13,515 nucleotides of DNA, taken from contig CAZQEN010000206.1 of the NCBI GenBank assembly GCA_964591605.1, positions 1 to 13,515 of the forward strand, in the 5' to 3' direction. Under the pieces are notes generated by a model. It worked only from the letters and a program-made list of their open reading frames with translations. It was not told where the DNA came from and did not search any database. This stretch comes from CAYLLT01 sp964591605. GTDB taxonomy: Bacteria; Planctomycetota; Phycisphaerae; UBA1845; PWPN01. Of this stretch, positions 5,864 through 12,421 are shown in pieces. The position numbers were made by a program, and so were the translations under genes. Each line of letters begins with the position of its first letter. Position 1 is the first letter of the stretch.

Positions 5864-6547
5864 CTTTCGGGAATACTCGATGAGTTGCGAATCGACGACC
5901 TCGCGGACGCGGCGCTGCTGCTCGGAGATGCTGGCGGCAGCGTCGAGCACGACGAACTCGTTCTGGTCGGACATGCGGTCGTACTCGGCGAGCACGCGTC
6001 CCTGGAAAATGCGGAAGCTCTCGTACGGGTCGGGGTGCAGGTGGAGGTCCATGCCGGCCTCGAAGTCCTTGAGGGCGGCCCGGGCCATGGTGATGCGGCG
6101 GAGGGCCTCGTCGATGGGCACGCGGAAGTAGAACGCGACGTCCGGGCGGGGGGCGAAGCTGTAGACCTTGCGCACCCACTGCGGGTGGACGCCGCGGACG
6201 ACGTCGCGGGCGAAGGCGGTGAAGACGTAGCGGTCGGCCAGCACGATCATGCCTGCCTTGAGGGGCGGGAGGATGTTGCTGACGAGGCGATGGGCGAAAT
6301 CGGTCGCGTGGAGCAGGCTGAAGGTGGTGGGGGTGAGGCTGCGCTTCTTCTTGCCGCGCTTGGTGGTTTTTTTGACGAGGTCGGCGCTGTTCCACTCGGT
6401 GAAGTAGACCTGGAAGCCGCGGGAGCGCAGCCAGCGCTCGAGCAGGCGGATCTGCGTGCTTTTGCCCGATCCGTCGATTCCTTCGACGATGAAGAGCCGG
6501 CCCGGGTAATTGTGCGGGGCGAGCACGGGTTCAAGTGACGGGGTCAC
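5849..6547 (-). CDS. Thymidylate-kinase-like P-loop kinase
   Basis: This 232-residue paralogue of the following kinase has a canonical Walker A, GIDGSGKS at 23-30, and DRYVFTAFARDVVRG at 105-119. Instead of the dTMP-kinase REPGGT motif it has FTEWNSADLVKKTTKRGKKKRS (49-70), an unusually lysine/arginine-rich segment. It then has the TTFSLLHATDFAHR helix. This argues for the thymidylate-kinase fold but an atypical acceptor. The GTG at 6547 is chosen because GGAGG lies 6 nt upstream and the family begins just before LFIVEGIDG. A longer open frame to 6673 reads serine-rich antisense-like sequence and is rejected. The start overlaps the end of the Ppx/GppA gene by 17 nt, indicating translational coupling. 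Its stop originally overlapped the next gene's ATG before the repeat insertion. Confidence 0.82.
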   Translation of the reverse strand: MTPSLEPVLAPHNYPGRLFIVEGIDGSGKSTQIRLLERWLRSRGFQVYFTEWNSADLVKKTTKRGKKKRSLTPTTFSLLHATDFAHRLVSNILPPLKAGMIVLADRYVFTAFARDVVRGVHPQWVRKVYSFAPRPDVAFYFRVPIDEALRRITMARAALKDFEAGMDLHLHPDPYESFRIFQGRVLAEYDRMSDQNEFVVLDAAASISEQQRRVREVVDSQLIEYSRKPRIA

Positions 6548-8270
6548 GGGATCCCTCCTCCTGTCCGGCGATGACGAACTCGACCGGCCGTTCGAATTCG
6601 CGCTCGAAGAAGTCCCTGGTCTTGCGCGCGGTCCACAGCTCGAGTTCGGCGTCCTGCGAGGTGGCCAGGACAATGTCGATACGCCTGGGGTGCAGGCGTA
6701 CGGTGAGTGAGTTTATGACACAGTAGTGCGTGCGGTCCAGGGCGTCGGCCAGGCGCAGCAGGGCGATGAGTTTGCGCACCGGCTCGCGATGCGGGCGGTC
6801 GAGGTTGCCGTAGCTGTAGTGCGATTTGCGGGGTCTTCCCTTGCGATGGTAGCGGGCGATGTTGGCGATGATTTCGATTTCGGCCGGTTCGAAGCCCTGG
6901 AGCTCGCCGTTGCGGATGAGGTAGTACGAGTGCTTGTGGTGGTTCTCGTGGCCGATGTGATAGCCGATGTCGTGCAGGAGGCACGCGTAGCGCAGCAGCT
7001 CGCGATAACGGCTATCCAGCCGGTGCAGCGGGGCGAGCTGGTCGTAAAGGCTCAGGGCCAGGCGGGCGACCTGCTCGGCGTGCGACTTTCGGTAGCCGCA
7101 ACGCTCGGCCAGGTGCAGGACGCTGCGCGTCCGCGGATCGGGCCAGGTCGCGCGGGCCAGCAGCATCGCCCGGTGCCTGGCGATGTGTTCGAGGATGATG
7201 CCCTCGCGCAGGGCGAGGTCGCAGTGGCGCAGCACCTCGATGTCAAATGTGCGCATGATGGCCAGCAGGAGCATCGTCGCGGGGATCAGGGCGTCGACCC
7301 GGCGCGGGTCGAGCGAGGGGATGCGGAGGCGGTCGGCGCGGGTGCGCGAGGTGAGCTCGCCGAGGAGCTCCTTGAGCTCATCGCGGGCCAGGCGGAGCCG
7401 GGGGGCGGGCTCGATGCCCAGGGCGTCGGTCTGATGCGAGCAGATGGCGGCGATGTTCTGGACGGTGCCCGAGGTGGCGATGGCCGAGGTGAAGCGGCGG
7501 CTTTGGATCTGCTGAACGATGGGGGCGAGCCGCTCGTCGATGTGTTTTCGCAGGCGCTTGAGCTCGTCGGGGTCGGGCGGGTCGGATTTGAGGAACAGCT
7601 CGGCGAGGCGTGAGCCGCCGAGCTTGGCGCTGGCCAGGATTTCAGGCCGGTCCGCGTTGGCGACGATGAGCTCCGCGCTGCCGCCGCCGATGTCGACGAT
7701 GAGGCTGTCGCCGCGGCCCAGGTCGACGGCGTGGCGCACGCCCAGGTAGATCAGGCGGGCCTCCTGCTCGGCGCTGATGACGTGCAGGTCGAGGCCGATT
7801 TCGTCGCGGACGCGCTGGACGAAGTCGCCGCCGTTGCGGGCCTCGCGCACCGCGCTGGTGGCGACCGCCTTGATGCGGGTGACGTCCATGAGCTGGGCCA
7901 TCTTGACGAATCGCTTGATGGTGGCGATTCCCTCTTCCATCGCGCGGGGGGTGAGCAGGTGCTGGAGGAATCCGCCCTTGCCGATCTGCACCATCTCCTT
8001 GTCGCGTCCGACGATGCGGAAGTCGCCCTGGGGGGAGATCTCGGCCATGACGAGATGGACGCTGTTGGTGCCCACGTCGATGGCGGCGAACTTGACCGGC
8101 GGGGGCCGGCGCAGGACGCGGGCGGGTTCGAGGGGCTCCGGGTGATCGGTCGACTCGGGTGTCATTTGCTGCTCATGCGGCTCAGAAGGCTCGACCGCGG
8201 ATGCGGGGGAGCGGTCGGCCAGCAGATCAGAGATGAGACGAGCCTGGGCTCGAATATCGGCTTTGAGCAT
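6531..8270 (-). CDS. ppx: Ppx/GppA phosphatase with HD domain
   Basis: This 579-residue protein is of the exopolyphosphatase/guanosine pentaphosphate phosphatase family. The actin-like ATPase fold starts at FAAIDVGTNSVHLVMAEI (61-78); the catalytic Glu region SAEQEARLIYLGV is at 167-179; the phosphate-binding IVDIGGGSAEL is at 191-201. A C-terminal HD-type domain (about 385-525) contains the LLHDIGYHIGHENHHKHS histidine cluster (431-448). This is the long Ppx architecture. It would release phosphate from polyphosphate or convert pppGpp to ppGpp; the two cannot be told apart here. Residues 1-58 are Pro/Glu-rich and look disordered. The start is uncertain: ATG 8270 is chosen, ATG 8291 and ATG 8163 are alternatives, and none has a strong ribosome site. 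It leads the operon with two kinases. Confidence 0.9.
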   Translation of the reverse strand: MLKADIRAQARLISDLLADRSPASAVEPSEPHEQQMTPESTDHPEPLEPARVLRRPPPVKFAAIDVGTNSVHLVMAEISPQGDFRIVGRDKEMVQIGKGGFLQHLLTPRAMEEGIATIKRFVKMAQLMDVTRIKAVATSAVREARNGGDFVQRVRDEIGLDLHVISAEQEARLIYLGVRHAVDLGRGDSLIVDIGGGSAELIVANADRPEILASAKLGGSRLAELFLKSDPPDPDELKRLRKHIDERLAPIVQQIQSRRFTSAIATSGTVQNIAAICSHQTDALGIEPAPRLRLARDELKELLGELTSRTRADRLRIPSLDPRRVDALIPATMLLLAIMRTFDIEVLRHCDLALREGIILEHIARHRAMLLARATWPDPRTRSVLHLAERCGYRKSHAEQVARLALSLYDQLAPLHRLDSRYRELLRYACLLHDIGYHIGHENHHKHSYYLIRNGELQGFEPAEIEIIANIARYHRKGRPRKSHYSYGNLDRPHREPVRKLIALLRLADALDRTHYCVINSLTVRLHPRRIDIVLATSQDAELELWTARKTRDFFEREFERPVEFVIAGQEEGSRDPVT

Positions 8271-8297
8271 GGTCCGTCCGGTTCCCGTCATGCGGAA

Positions 8298-8327
8298 AGG
8301 CCCCGATCGCCGCCCGCCGCGGGGCCT
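8298..8327 (-). promoter_or_regulatory. Leader hairpin upstream of ppx
   Basis: On the minus strand AGGCCCCG (8320-8327) pairs with CGGGGCCT (8298-8305) over a 14-nt loop and is followed by TTCC, about 28 nt before the ATG at 8270. It sits between the candidate -10 box and the gene, so it would be in the leader RNA. It could be an attenuator-like or stabilising structure, or a chance GC-rich palindrome. Confidence 0.35.
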
Positions 8328-8351
8328 GCCGGCATCCCTGCCGGCCGCATC

Positions 8352-8357
8352 ACTATA
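8352..8357 (-). promoter_or_regulatory. Candidate -10 box of ppx-kinase operon
   Basis: TATAGT on the minus strand (8352-8357) stands out in GC-rich surroundings and would start transcription about 75 nt before the ATG. No good -35 box is visible at 16-18 nt spacing. Confidence 0.35.
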
Positions 8358-8527
8358 CGCGAATTGACGGCCAGACGGGACGCGCTGCTGCATGAAGATT
8401 CCGTTAGGACGTGGGCGTTTCCTCGAATGAGCCCAGGTAGGTCACGGCTGCCCGATGGGACTTTGGATGGGCGGTCACATGCGTGTCACAGGTCCGGTCC
8501 GGGTACGTGTTTGGCGGCCGCTTGATG

Positions 8528-8623
8528 GAGCCCGAAGCGCCATTCAAAGATCCACCGTGGCGGGCGAGGGGTTGGCGGGAGGGGCGAGCACATGCGTGAA
8601 CCCCTCGCTTGCGCCTCGGGCTC
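8528..8623. repeat. Nested inverted-repeat element, REP-like
   Basis: The outer arms are GAGCCCGAAGCGC (8528-8540) and GCGCCTCGGGCTC (8611-8623), matching at 12 of 13 positions. The inner arms are CGAGGGGTT (8565-8573) and AACCCCTCG (8599-8607), a perfect 9-bp inverted repeat. On the minus strand the right half reads GAGCCCGAGGCGCAAGCGAG, which I recognise as a word common in planctomycete intergenic DNA. The surrounding 8394-8769 stretch shows no convincing gene; the only long open frame (8404-8730, minus) runs straight through this repeat and is rejected. Confidence 0.6.
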
Positions 8624-8769
8624 GATTGACGGTGCCTGGACGCGGAACAGGTCTGGCTCGGCTGCCACGCTGGAATCACGGCAATCACCGGGAGGATCGC
8701 ACTGCTGAGCGGCGGGGTCAGGCCGATCATCGATCCATCATCGACCTGCCGCCCTTGGGGGAATCTGCG

Positions 8770-9564
8770 TCAGCGTATGTCGAGTGCCTCCAGACAGCCC
8801 CTCGCCAGCGCCAGCAGCATGAACCATATGATGAACACCCACCCATTGAAGCCGGCCCGCACGCGGGGCCGGGCCGGGACCGTCGCCGGGCGAGGGGCGC
8901 GGTCGAGTGACTGGGCCGTCTCGTAATTGGACTGCGCCCACTGGTACTGCGGGTCGAGCCGGAGCGCCTCCCGGAGCGGCGGCAGCGCCTCCGCTGCGGG
9001 CCTGGTCTCGAGGAGCATGCGGCCGAGCATGGCGTGAGCGACGGCGGACTGCGGGTCCAGGGCCAGCGCTTCGCGTATCGCGGGGAGGGCCCGGTCGTAT
9101 TGCCCCAGACGGGACAGAGCGTAGGCCCGCATCTGGGAGCATCCGGCATTCGTCGGCTCGATGGCCAGGCCCTCTTCGGCCGCTTCGAGGCAGCGCTGGA
9201 AGTTGCCGATCCGCAACGATACGTCTGCGAGATGGTAGTAATTCGTCACTTCGCGGGGACTCAACCGAATGGCCTCGAGAATGGCCGTTTCCGCATCCTG
9301 CAGCAGGCCCTTTTCCGTGAGAATCACGGAGAGCGCCCAGTGGCAGAAGCCGTTGCCGGGGTCGAGGCCGATGGCCTGTTTCGCCTCGGTCAGCGCCTCG
9401 TCCACGCGCCCCAGGCGCAGGAGACAGTAGGCGAGCTTTGCATGGGCCCCGGCGCACCAGGCGTTCCGGGCCACCACCTCACATAGCGTTTCAACTGCGA
9501 GGTCGTAGCGGCGGATCTGCTGGAGGTCCCACGCCGCCCTGCAGTGTGCACATGGCGAATTCAT
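8770..9564 (-). CDS. TPR protein with C-terminal membrane anchor
   Basis: This 264-residue protein is built of about six tetratricopeptide repeats covering residues 5-206. The repeats show the typical A/G at position 8 and LDP endings (AIGLDPGN, AIRLSP, GLAIEPTN, ALALDPQS, ALRLDPQY). TPRs form a helical scaffold for protein binding. A Pro/Arg-rich linker (about 221-238) leads to a hydrophobic helix GWVFIIWFMLLALARG (241-256), so the protein is probably tail-anchored with the repeats in the cytoplasm. The N-terminus has CAHC (5-8), a possible metal site if paired with other cysteines. No Shine-Dalgarno is evident before the ATG at 9564. It is on the same strand as the SixA gene 160 nt upstream. 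Its partner is unknown. Confidence 0.8.
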   Translation of the reverse strand: MNSPCAHCRAAWDLQQIRRYDLAVETLCEVVARNAWCAGAHAKLAYCLLRLGRVDEALTEAKQAIGLDPGNGFCHWALSVILTEKGLLQDAETAILEAIRLSPREVTNYYHLADVSLRIGNFQRCLEAAEEGLAIEPTNAGCSQMRAYALSRLGQYDRALPAIREALALDPQSAVAHAMLGRMLLETRPAAEALPPLREALRLDPQYQWAQSNYETAQSLDRAPRPATVPARPRVRAGFNGWVFIIWFMLLALARGCLEALDIR

Positions 9565-9656
9565 GAGAGGTTCAGCATGGTGCCTTGCGGTCGCAGAGGA
9601 CAGGCCCCTTCCCCCACAGGGCCGGATCGGTCGTTGCGCGACGGGGTCCTTACATG

Positions 9657-9662
9657 AGTATA
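9657..9662 (-). promoter_or_regulatory. Candidate -10 box for TPR gene
   Basis: TATACT on the minus strand lies 93 nt upstream of the TPR start, in the 160-nt gap after sixA. No matching -35 box was found. It suggests the TPR gene may have its own promoter. Confidence 0.3.
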
Positions 9663-9724
9663 GGGCTCGACAGACCGTCCGGGATGTTCTGGAAACAGCC
9701 GGCGCCCTGAGATGGGGTGCAGGT

Positions 9725-10228
9725 CTACTCCGGCTTGCGGATGCGGCGCATCTGGCGGGGGGTGAGGAGCCAGTGGAGGGTACCGCGGATGGGGCGGCGG
9801 AGACTTTTGAGCTCGATGCAGGCGGCGCCGCCTTTTCTGAACTCGAGTGCGCCGGTTTTCAGGCCGGTGAGCAGGAAGGTGGCGAGGTGGCCCAGGTGCG
9901 GCTCATGCCCGATCAGGGCGATGCGGGCGGTCTTGGGCGCTTTTCGGAGCGGGTCGATGATGCGGGCCACGTCGGCCTGGGGCTGGAGGGCGGGTTCCTC
10001 GTGGATGGATTTCGTGAGGGAGAACTCAGCGGCGAGGATGTCGGCCGTCTGGCGGGCGCGGTTGAGCGGGCTGGTCCACACCGCGTCGATCTCGACGCCG
10101 AGCCGATGGAGGCCCTTGGCGTTCTGGCGCATCCGGCGCTGGCCCTCAGGCGTGAGCGGGCGCTCGGTATCGGAGAGGCCGGCGGCGCGATCGGCCGCGA
10201 TCCCGTGACGAATGAGGTAGAGAAGCAT
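9725..10228 (-). CDS. sixA: SixA-type phosphohistidine phosphatase
   Basis: This 167-residue protein is of the histidine phosphatase superfamily, short SixA branch. The catalytic LIRHG is at residues 5-9 (phospho-acceptor His8), with TSPLNRARQTA at 52-62 and the second histidine in IGHEPHLG at 110-117. SixA removes phosphate from histidine-phosphorylated proteins such as ArcB or the nitrogen PTS protein NPr in E. coli. In other bacteria it often lies near CHAD, Ppx or PPK genes of polyphosphate metabolism. The ATG at 10228 has GGAG 5 nt upstream. The C-terminus is basic (TPRQMRRIRKPE). The Ppx/GppA gene lies about 1.5 kb downstream on the same strand, which fits that association. Confidence 0.85.
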   Translation of the reverse strand: MLLYLIRHGIAADRAAGLSDTERPLTPEGQRRMRQNAKGLHRLGVEIDAVWTSPLNRARQTADILAAEFSLTKSIHEEPALQPQADVARIIDPLRKAPKTARIALIGHEPHLGHLATFLLTGLKTGALEFRKGGAACIELKSLRRPIRGTLHWLLTPRQMRRIRKPE

Positions 10229-10245
10229 GTGACTCCGTGAGCCCA

Positions 10246-10282
10246 GCGCTCACACCTGCCCGCCAGCGAGCTGCGTGAGCGC
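10246..10282 (-). terminator. Hairpin between small secreted gene and sixA
   Basis: GCGCTCAC (10246-10253) and GTGAGCGC (10275-10282) form a perfect 8-bp stem with a 21-nt loop, starting 3 nt after the stop of the small secreted gene on the minus strand. There is no U-tract. It may attenuate read-through into sixA, whose start is 18 nt further on. Confidence 0.4.
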
Positions 10283-10285
10283 CCG

Positions 10286-10465
10286 TCAGTTGAAGGTGAT
10301 GCCGGGGTAGAGCAGCACGTCCAGGAGCGTGGGCGTGAGGAACTGATCCAAGGGCGGGCAGAACTGGGGGCCGTTGGACGGGGTGGTCTCCTGGGCCTGC
10401 AGGATGGGCGCGAGGCCCAGCACCACGACGGCGACTTTGATCAGCAGGTTTCGGAGTCGACCCAT
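10286..10465 (-). CDS. Small secreted protein, unknown function
   Basis: The 59-residue frame starts MGRLRNLLIKVAVVVLGLAPILQAQ: two arginines, a hydrophobic core and an AxA-like end (LQAQ), which together make a good Sec signal peptide. The mature part is about 34 residues, QFCPPLDQFLTPTLLDVLLYPGITFN at its end, with one cysteine. The frame is open upstream to 10615, but the additional residues are unlike a signal peptide and are not accepted. The ribosome site is weak. I do not recognise the family. It could be a genuine short exported peptide, or a remnant of a longer gene. Confidence 0.45.
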   Translation of the reverse strand: MGRLRNLLIKVAVVVLGLAPILQAQETTPSNGPQFCPPLDQFLTPTLLDVLLYPGITFN

Positions 10466-10903
10466 TGATCCGGCTCTCAGGCCGCCGCTGCGGACCGATT
10501 CTTCCACTCGGCTGCGGCGTACATTTCGGAACTGGCGTTTCTTTCCCTTCGCGCCAATAGGGAAATTTTCTACCGTCAGCGGGGGGACGGAGTCAAGCGG
10601 GGATCCAGATTCCATGCCGACCGGACGGAAGACTCGTCAGCGGTCATTCGCGGAGGCGGTTTGCATAACGTGTTTATTTTCAGTGTGTTGCGGTTCCAGG
10701 ACCACCCTGGGTTCGGGTTATAGGACCTTCGTGCAAAATGCTCCGCTCCAGCTCCGAAAGAGATCTGGAGTGGCCGTTTTGTTCTTCATGGTGCCAGGCG
10801 GCCCCTTCGCACCGGGGGACCGGCCGACGCGTCCATTGACCCGCTGGCACCGGAATCGGGGGGGTGTGAGCCGGTCGGCGGCAGGGAGGTCGAGTACTCG
10901 GTC
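10466..10903. other. Intergenic region before phage genes
   Basis: No gene is supported in these 438 bases. The 10660-10692 part is locally AT-richer (CATAACGTGTTTATTTTCAG). Small inverted repeats lie at 10696-10710 (CCAGG/CCTGG) and 10746-10770 (CTCCAG/CTGGAG). GGGAGG at 10884-10889 is 14 nt before the terminase ATG, a long spacing. This is the boundary between chromosomal-looking genes and the phage-type block; I see no integrase, attachment-site repeat or small-terminase gene. Confidence 0.5.
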
Positions 10904-12325
10904 ATGCCAGACGGACAGCCCGCATCCACAGAGCCGATCATCCCGCTCCTGCCGTACCAGCGGACGGACATCGAGTCGCCCGCGCGGTTCAACTGGTGCT
11001 GCTGGTCACGGCAGATCGGAAAAAGTTTCACCAAGTCGCTGCGCCGACTGCTGCGGGGGATTCAGCGGCGTCGGAACCAGATCTTCCTGTCGGCGGGCGA
11101 ACGACAGAGCCGCGAGCTGATGATCAAGGTGCAGCAGCACTGCCAGGCGCTGCGCATCGCCTGTGCCGGAGGCGGGTGGGTGGAAGCGCCGCGGGGCGGG
11201 TGCGGACGCCTCGAGCTGCTCGCCCCCAACGGCATCCGGATCATCGGCCTGGCCGCCAACCCGCAGACGGCGCGGGGGTATACCGGCGACGTGCTGCTCG
11301 ACGAATTCGCGATGCACCGCGATGACCGGGGGATCTGGGCGTCGATCTTTCCGAGCGTGCTGCGCGGCGACGGCGAGCTGGACGTGGCCAGTACGCCCAA
11401 GGGCGTGTCGAACGTGTTCGCGGAGCTGCGCGGCAATCCTCAGTTTGAGCACTCGATCGTGACGCTCCAGGACGCGATTGCGGCCGGGCTCGACGTGGAC
11501 GCCGAGACCCTGCGGCGATCGATGGGTGATGACGAACTGTTTCGCCAGGAGTTCGGCTGCGAGTTCCTGGACGAGGCCACGGCGTTTCTGACCTACGAGC
11601 AGATCGCGGGCGTGGAGGATCCCGGGCTGGAGGGCCATTACGACCTCGATGCACTCCGGGCGGGTGTGGGTCCGCTGTATGTCGGCATTGACATCGGGCG
11701 GCATCGGGATCTGACGGTGTTCTGGGTGGTGGAGGCATTGCCAACTGCCGATTTCCCATTGCCGATTGAAACACCTCACCGCGGCATGCGTCACGAGAGG
11801 ACACCGGGCCAAGGGGGTGGCAGCATCCATTCGGACTCCCCGCCCGGCCGACTGCTCATCACGCGCGGGGTGCGCGAGTCGCAGAACGAGCCGTTTGCGG
11901 AGCAGATGGCGGCGATGCGCGAGTTGCTCTCGCTGCGGCGGGTGCGGCGGTGCTGCATTGATGCGAGCGGGATCGGGATGGCGCTGGCGGAGGCGGCGGT
12001 GTCGGAGTTCGGGCCGGGCCGGGTGGAGGAGGTGACGTTCACGAGCGCGGTGAAGGACGAGCTGGCCACGCGGCTTCGGATTCGAGTCGAGGAGCGTTCG
12101 ATCCGCATTCCGGTGGATGCGTGTCTCCGCAATGACTGGCATTCGGTGCGGCGATGCGTCACGACGGCGGGTCCTGCGCGGTATTCGGCGGAATCGGCGG
12201 GCATGGGGCATGCGGACCGGTTCTGGGCGGCTTGTCTGGCGGTGCGGGCGGCGGGGGGGTCGGAAGGGGTCGTTGAGATGGTTCGAGGGCCGAGGCTGAG
12301 GACGGCGGGGAGTGGGATATGGTGA
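10904..12325 (+). CDS. Phage terminase large subunit, Mu gp28-like
   Basis: This 473-residue motor and nuclease packages phage DNA into procapsids at the portal. The N-terminal ATPase has LLPYQR (15-20), Walker A SRQIGKS (35-41) and Walker B DVLLDEFAMH (129-138), followed by ASTPKG (162-167) as coupling motif. The C-terminal RNase H-like nuclease has aspartates in YVGIDIGRHRDLTV (259-272), CCIDASGIG (350-358) and GHADRFWA (435-442). This matches the Mu gp28 branch. Residues about 280-315 (from TADFPLPIET through GGGSIHSDSPPG) interrupt the strand order just after the first nuclease aspartate and look like a translated repeat insertion. The stop TGA (12323-12325) is the first unit of a TGAGAAAG repeat. 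The portal gene follows 96 nt later. Confidence 0.88.
   Translation: MPDGQPASTEPIIPLLPYQRTDIESPARFNWCCWSRQIGKSFTKSLRRLLRGIQRRRNQIFLSAGERQSRELMIKVQQHCQALRIACAGGGWVEAPRGGCGRLELLAPNGIRIIGLAANPQTARGYTGDVLLDEFAMHRDDRGIWASIFPSVLRGDGELDVASTPKGVSNVFAELRGNPQFEHSIVTLQDAIAAGLDVDAETLRRSMGDDELFRQEFGCEFLDEATAFLTYEQIAGVEDPGLEGHYDLDALRAGVGPLYVGIDIGRHRDLTVFWVVEALPTADFPLPIETPHRGMRHERTPGQGGGSIHSDSPPGRLLITRGVRESQNEPFAEQMAAMRELLSLRRVRRCCIDASGIGMALAEAAVSEFGPGRVEEVTFTSAVKDELATRLRIRVEERSIRIPVDACLRNDWHSVRRCVTTAGPARYSAESAGMGHADRFWAACLAVRAAGGSEGVVEMVRGPRLRTAGSGIW
11737..11848. repeat. ATTGCC-word repeat inserted within terminase gene
   Basis: The words ATTGCCAACTGCCGATT, TCCC and ATTGCCGATTG occur in sequence at 11737-11768. 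About 80 bp of less regular sequence follows before the terminase reading resumes with LLITRGV. The DNA is of the intergenic word-repeat type seen elsewhere in this window and adds about 36 codons in frame. The boundaries are approximate; the left edge is sharper than the right. Confidence 0.55.
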
Positions 12326-12383
12326 GCGGAAAGTGAGAAGGTGAGAAAGTGAGAAAGTGAGAAGGTGAGACGTGAGAGGTGAA
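12323..12383. repeat. TGAGAAAG tandem repeat after terminase
   Basis: Units of TGAGAAGG or TGAGAAAG follow head to tail at 12334-12341, 12342-12349, 12350-12357 and 12358-12365. Degenerate 7-nt to 11-nt versions flank them on both sides. The first TGA of the array is the terminase stop codon. The array fills most of the 96-nt gap before the portal gene. It is not a CRISPR array: there are no spacers. Confidence 0.75.
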
Positions 12384-12421
12384 CGCCACGATACGCGAGA
12401 AGTGACGATGGGAGGCAAAAA

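Noticed and set aside
8404..8730. Minus-strand 108-codon open frame
   Set aside because: It passes through the nested inverted repeat, has no motif and no ribosome site.
10616..10903. Possible phage attachment site or small terminase gene
   Set aside because: No duplicated core, integrase or tRNA was seen, and the longest convincing frame (from 10738) ends after about 33 codons without recognisable content.
11741..11860. Possible target duplication around the terminase insert (GCCAACTGCC versus GCCGACTGCT)
   Set aside because: Only 8 of 10 bases match and the boundaries are uncertain, so it is not better than chance.
12323..12383. Possible CRISPR array
   Set aside because: Units are 7-8 nt, adjoining and without spacers; no cas genes nearby.
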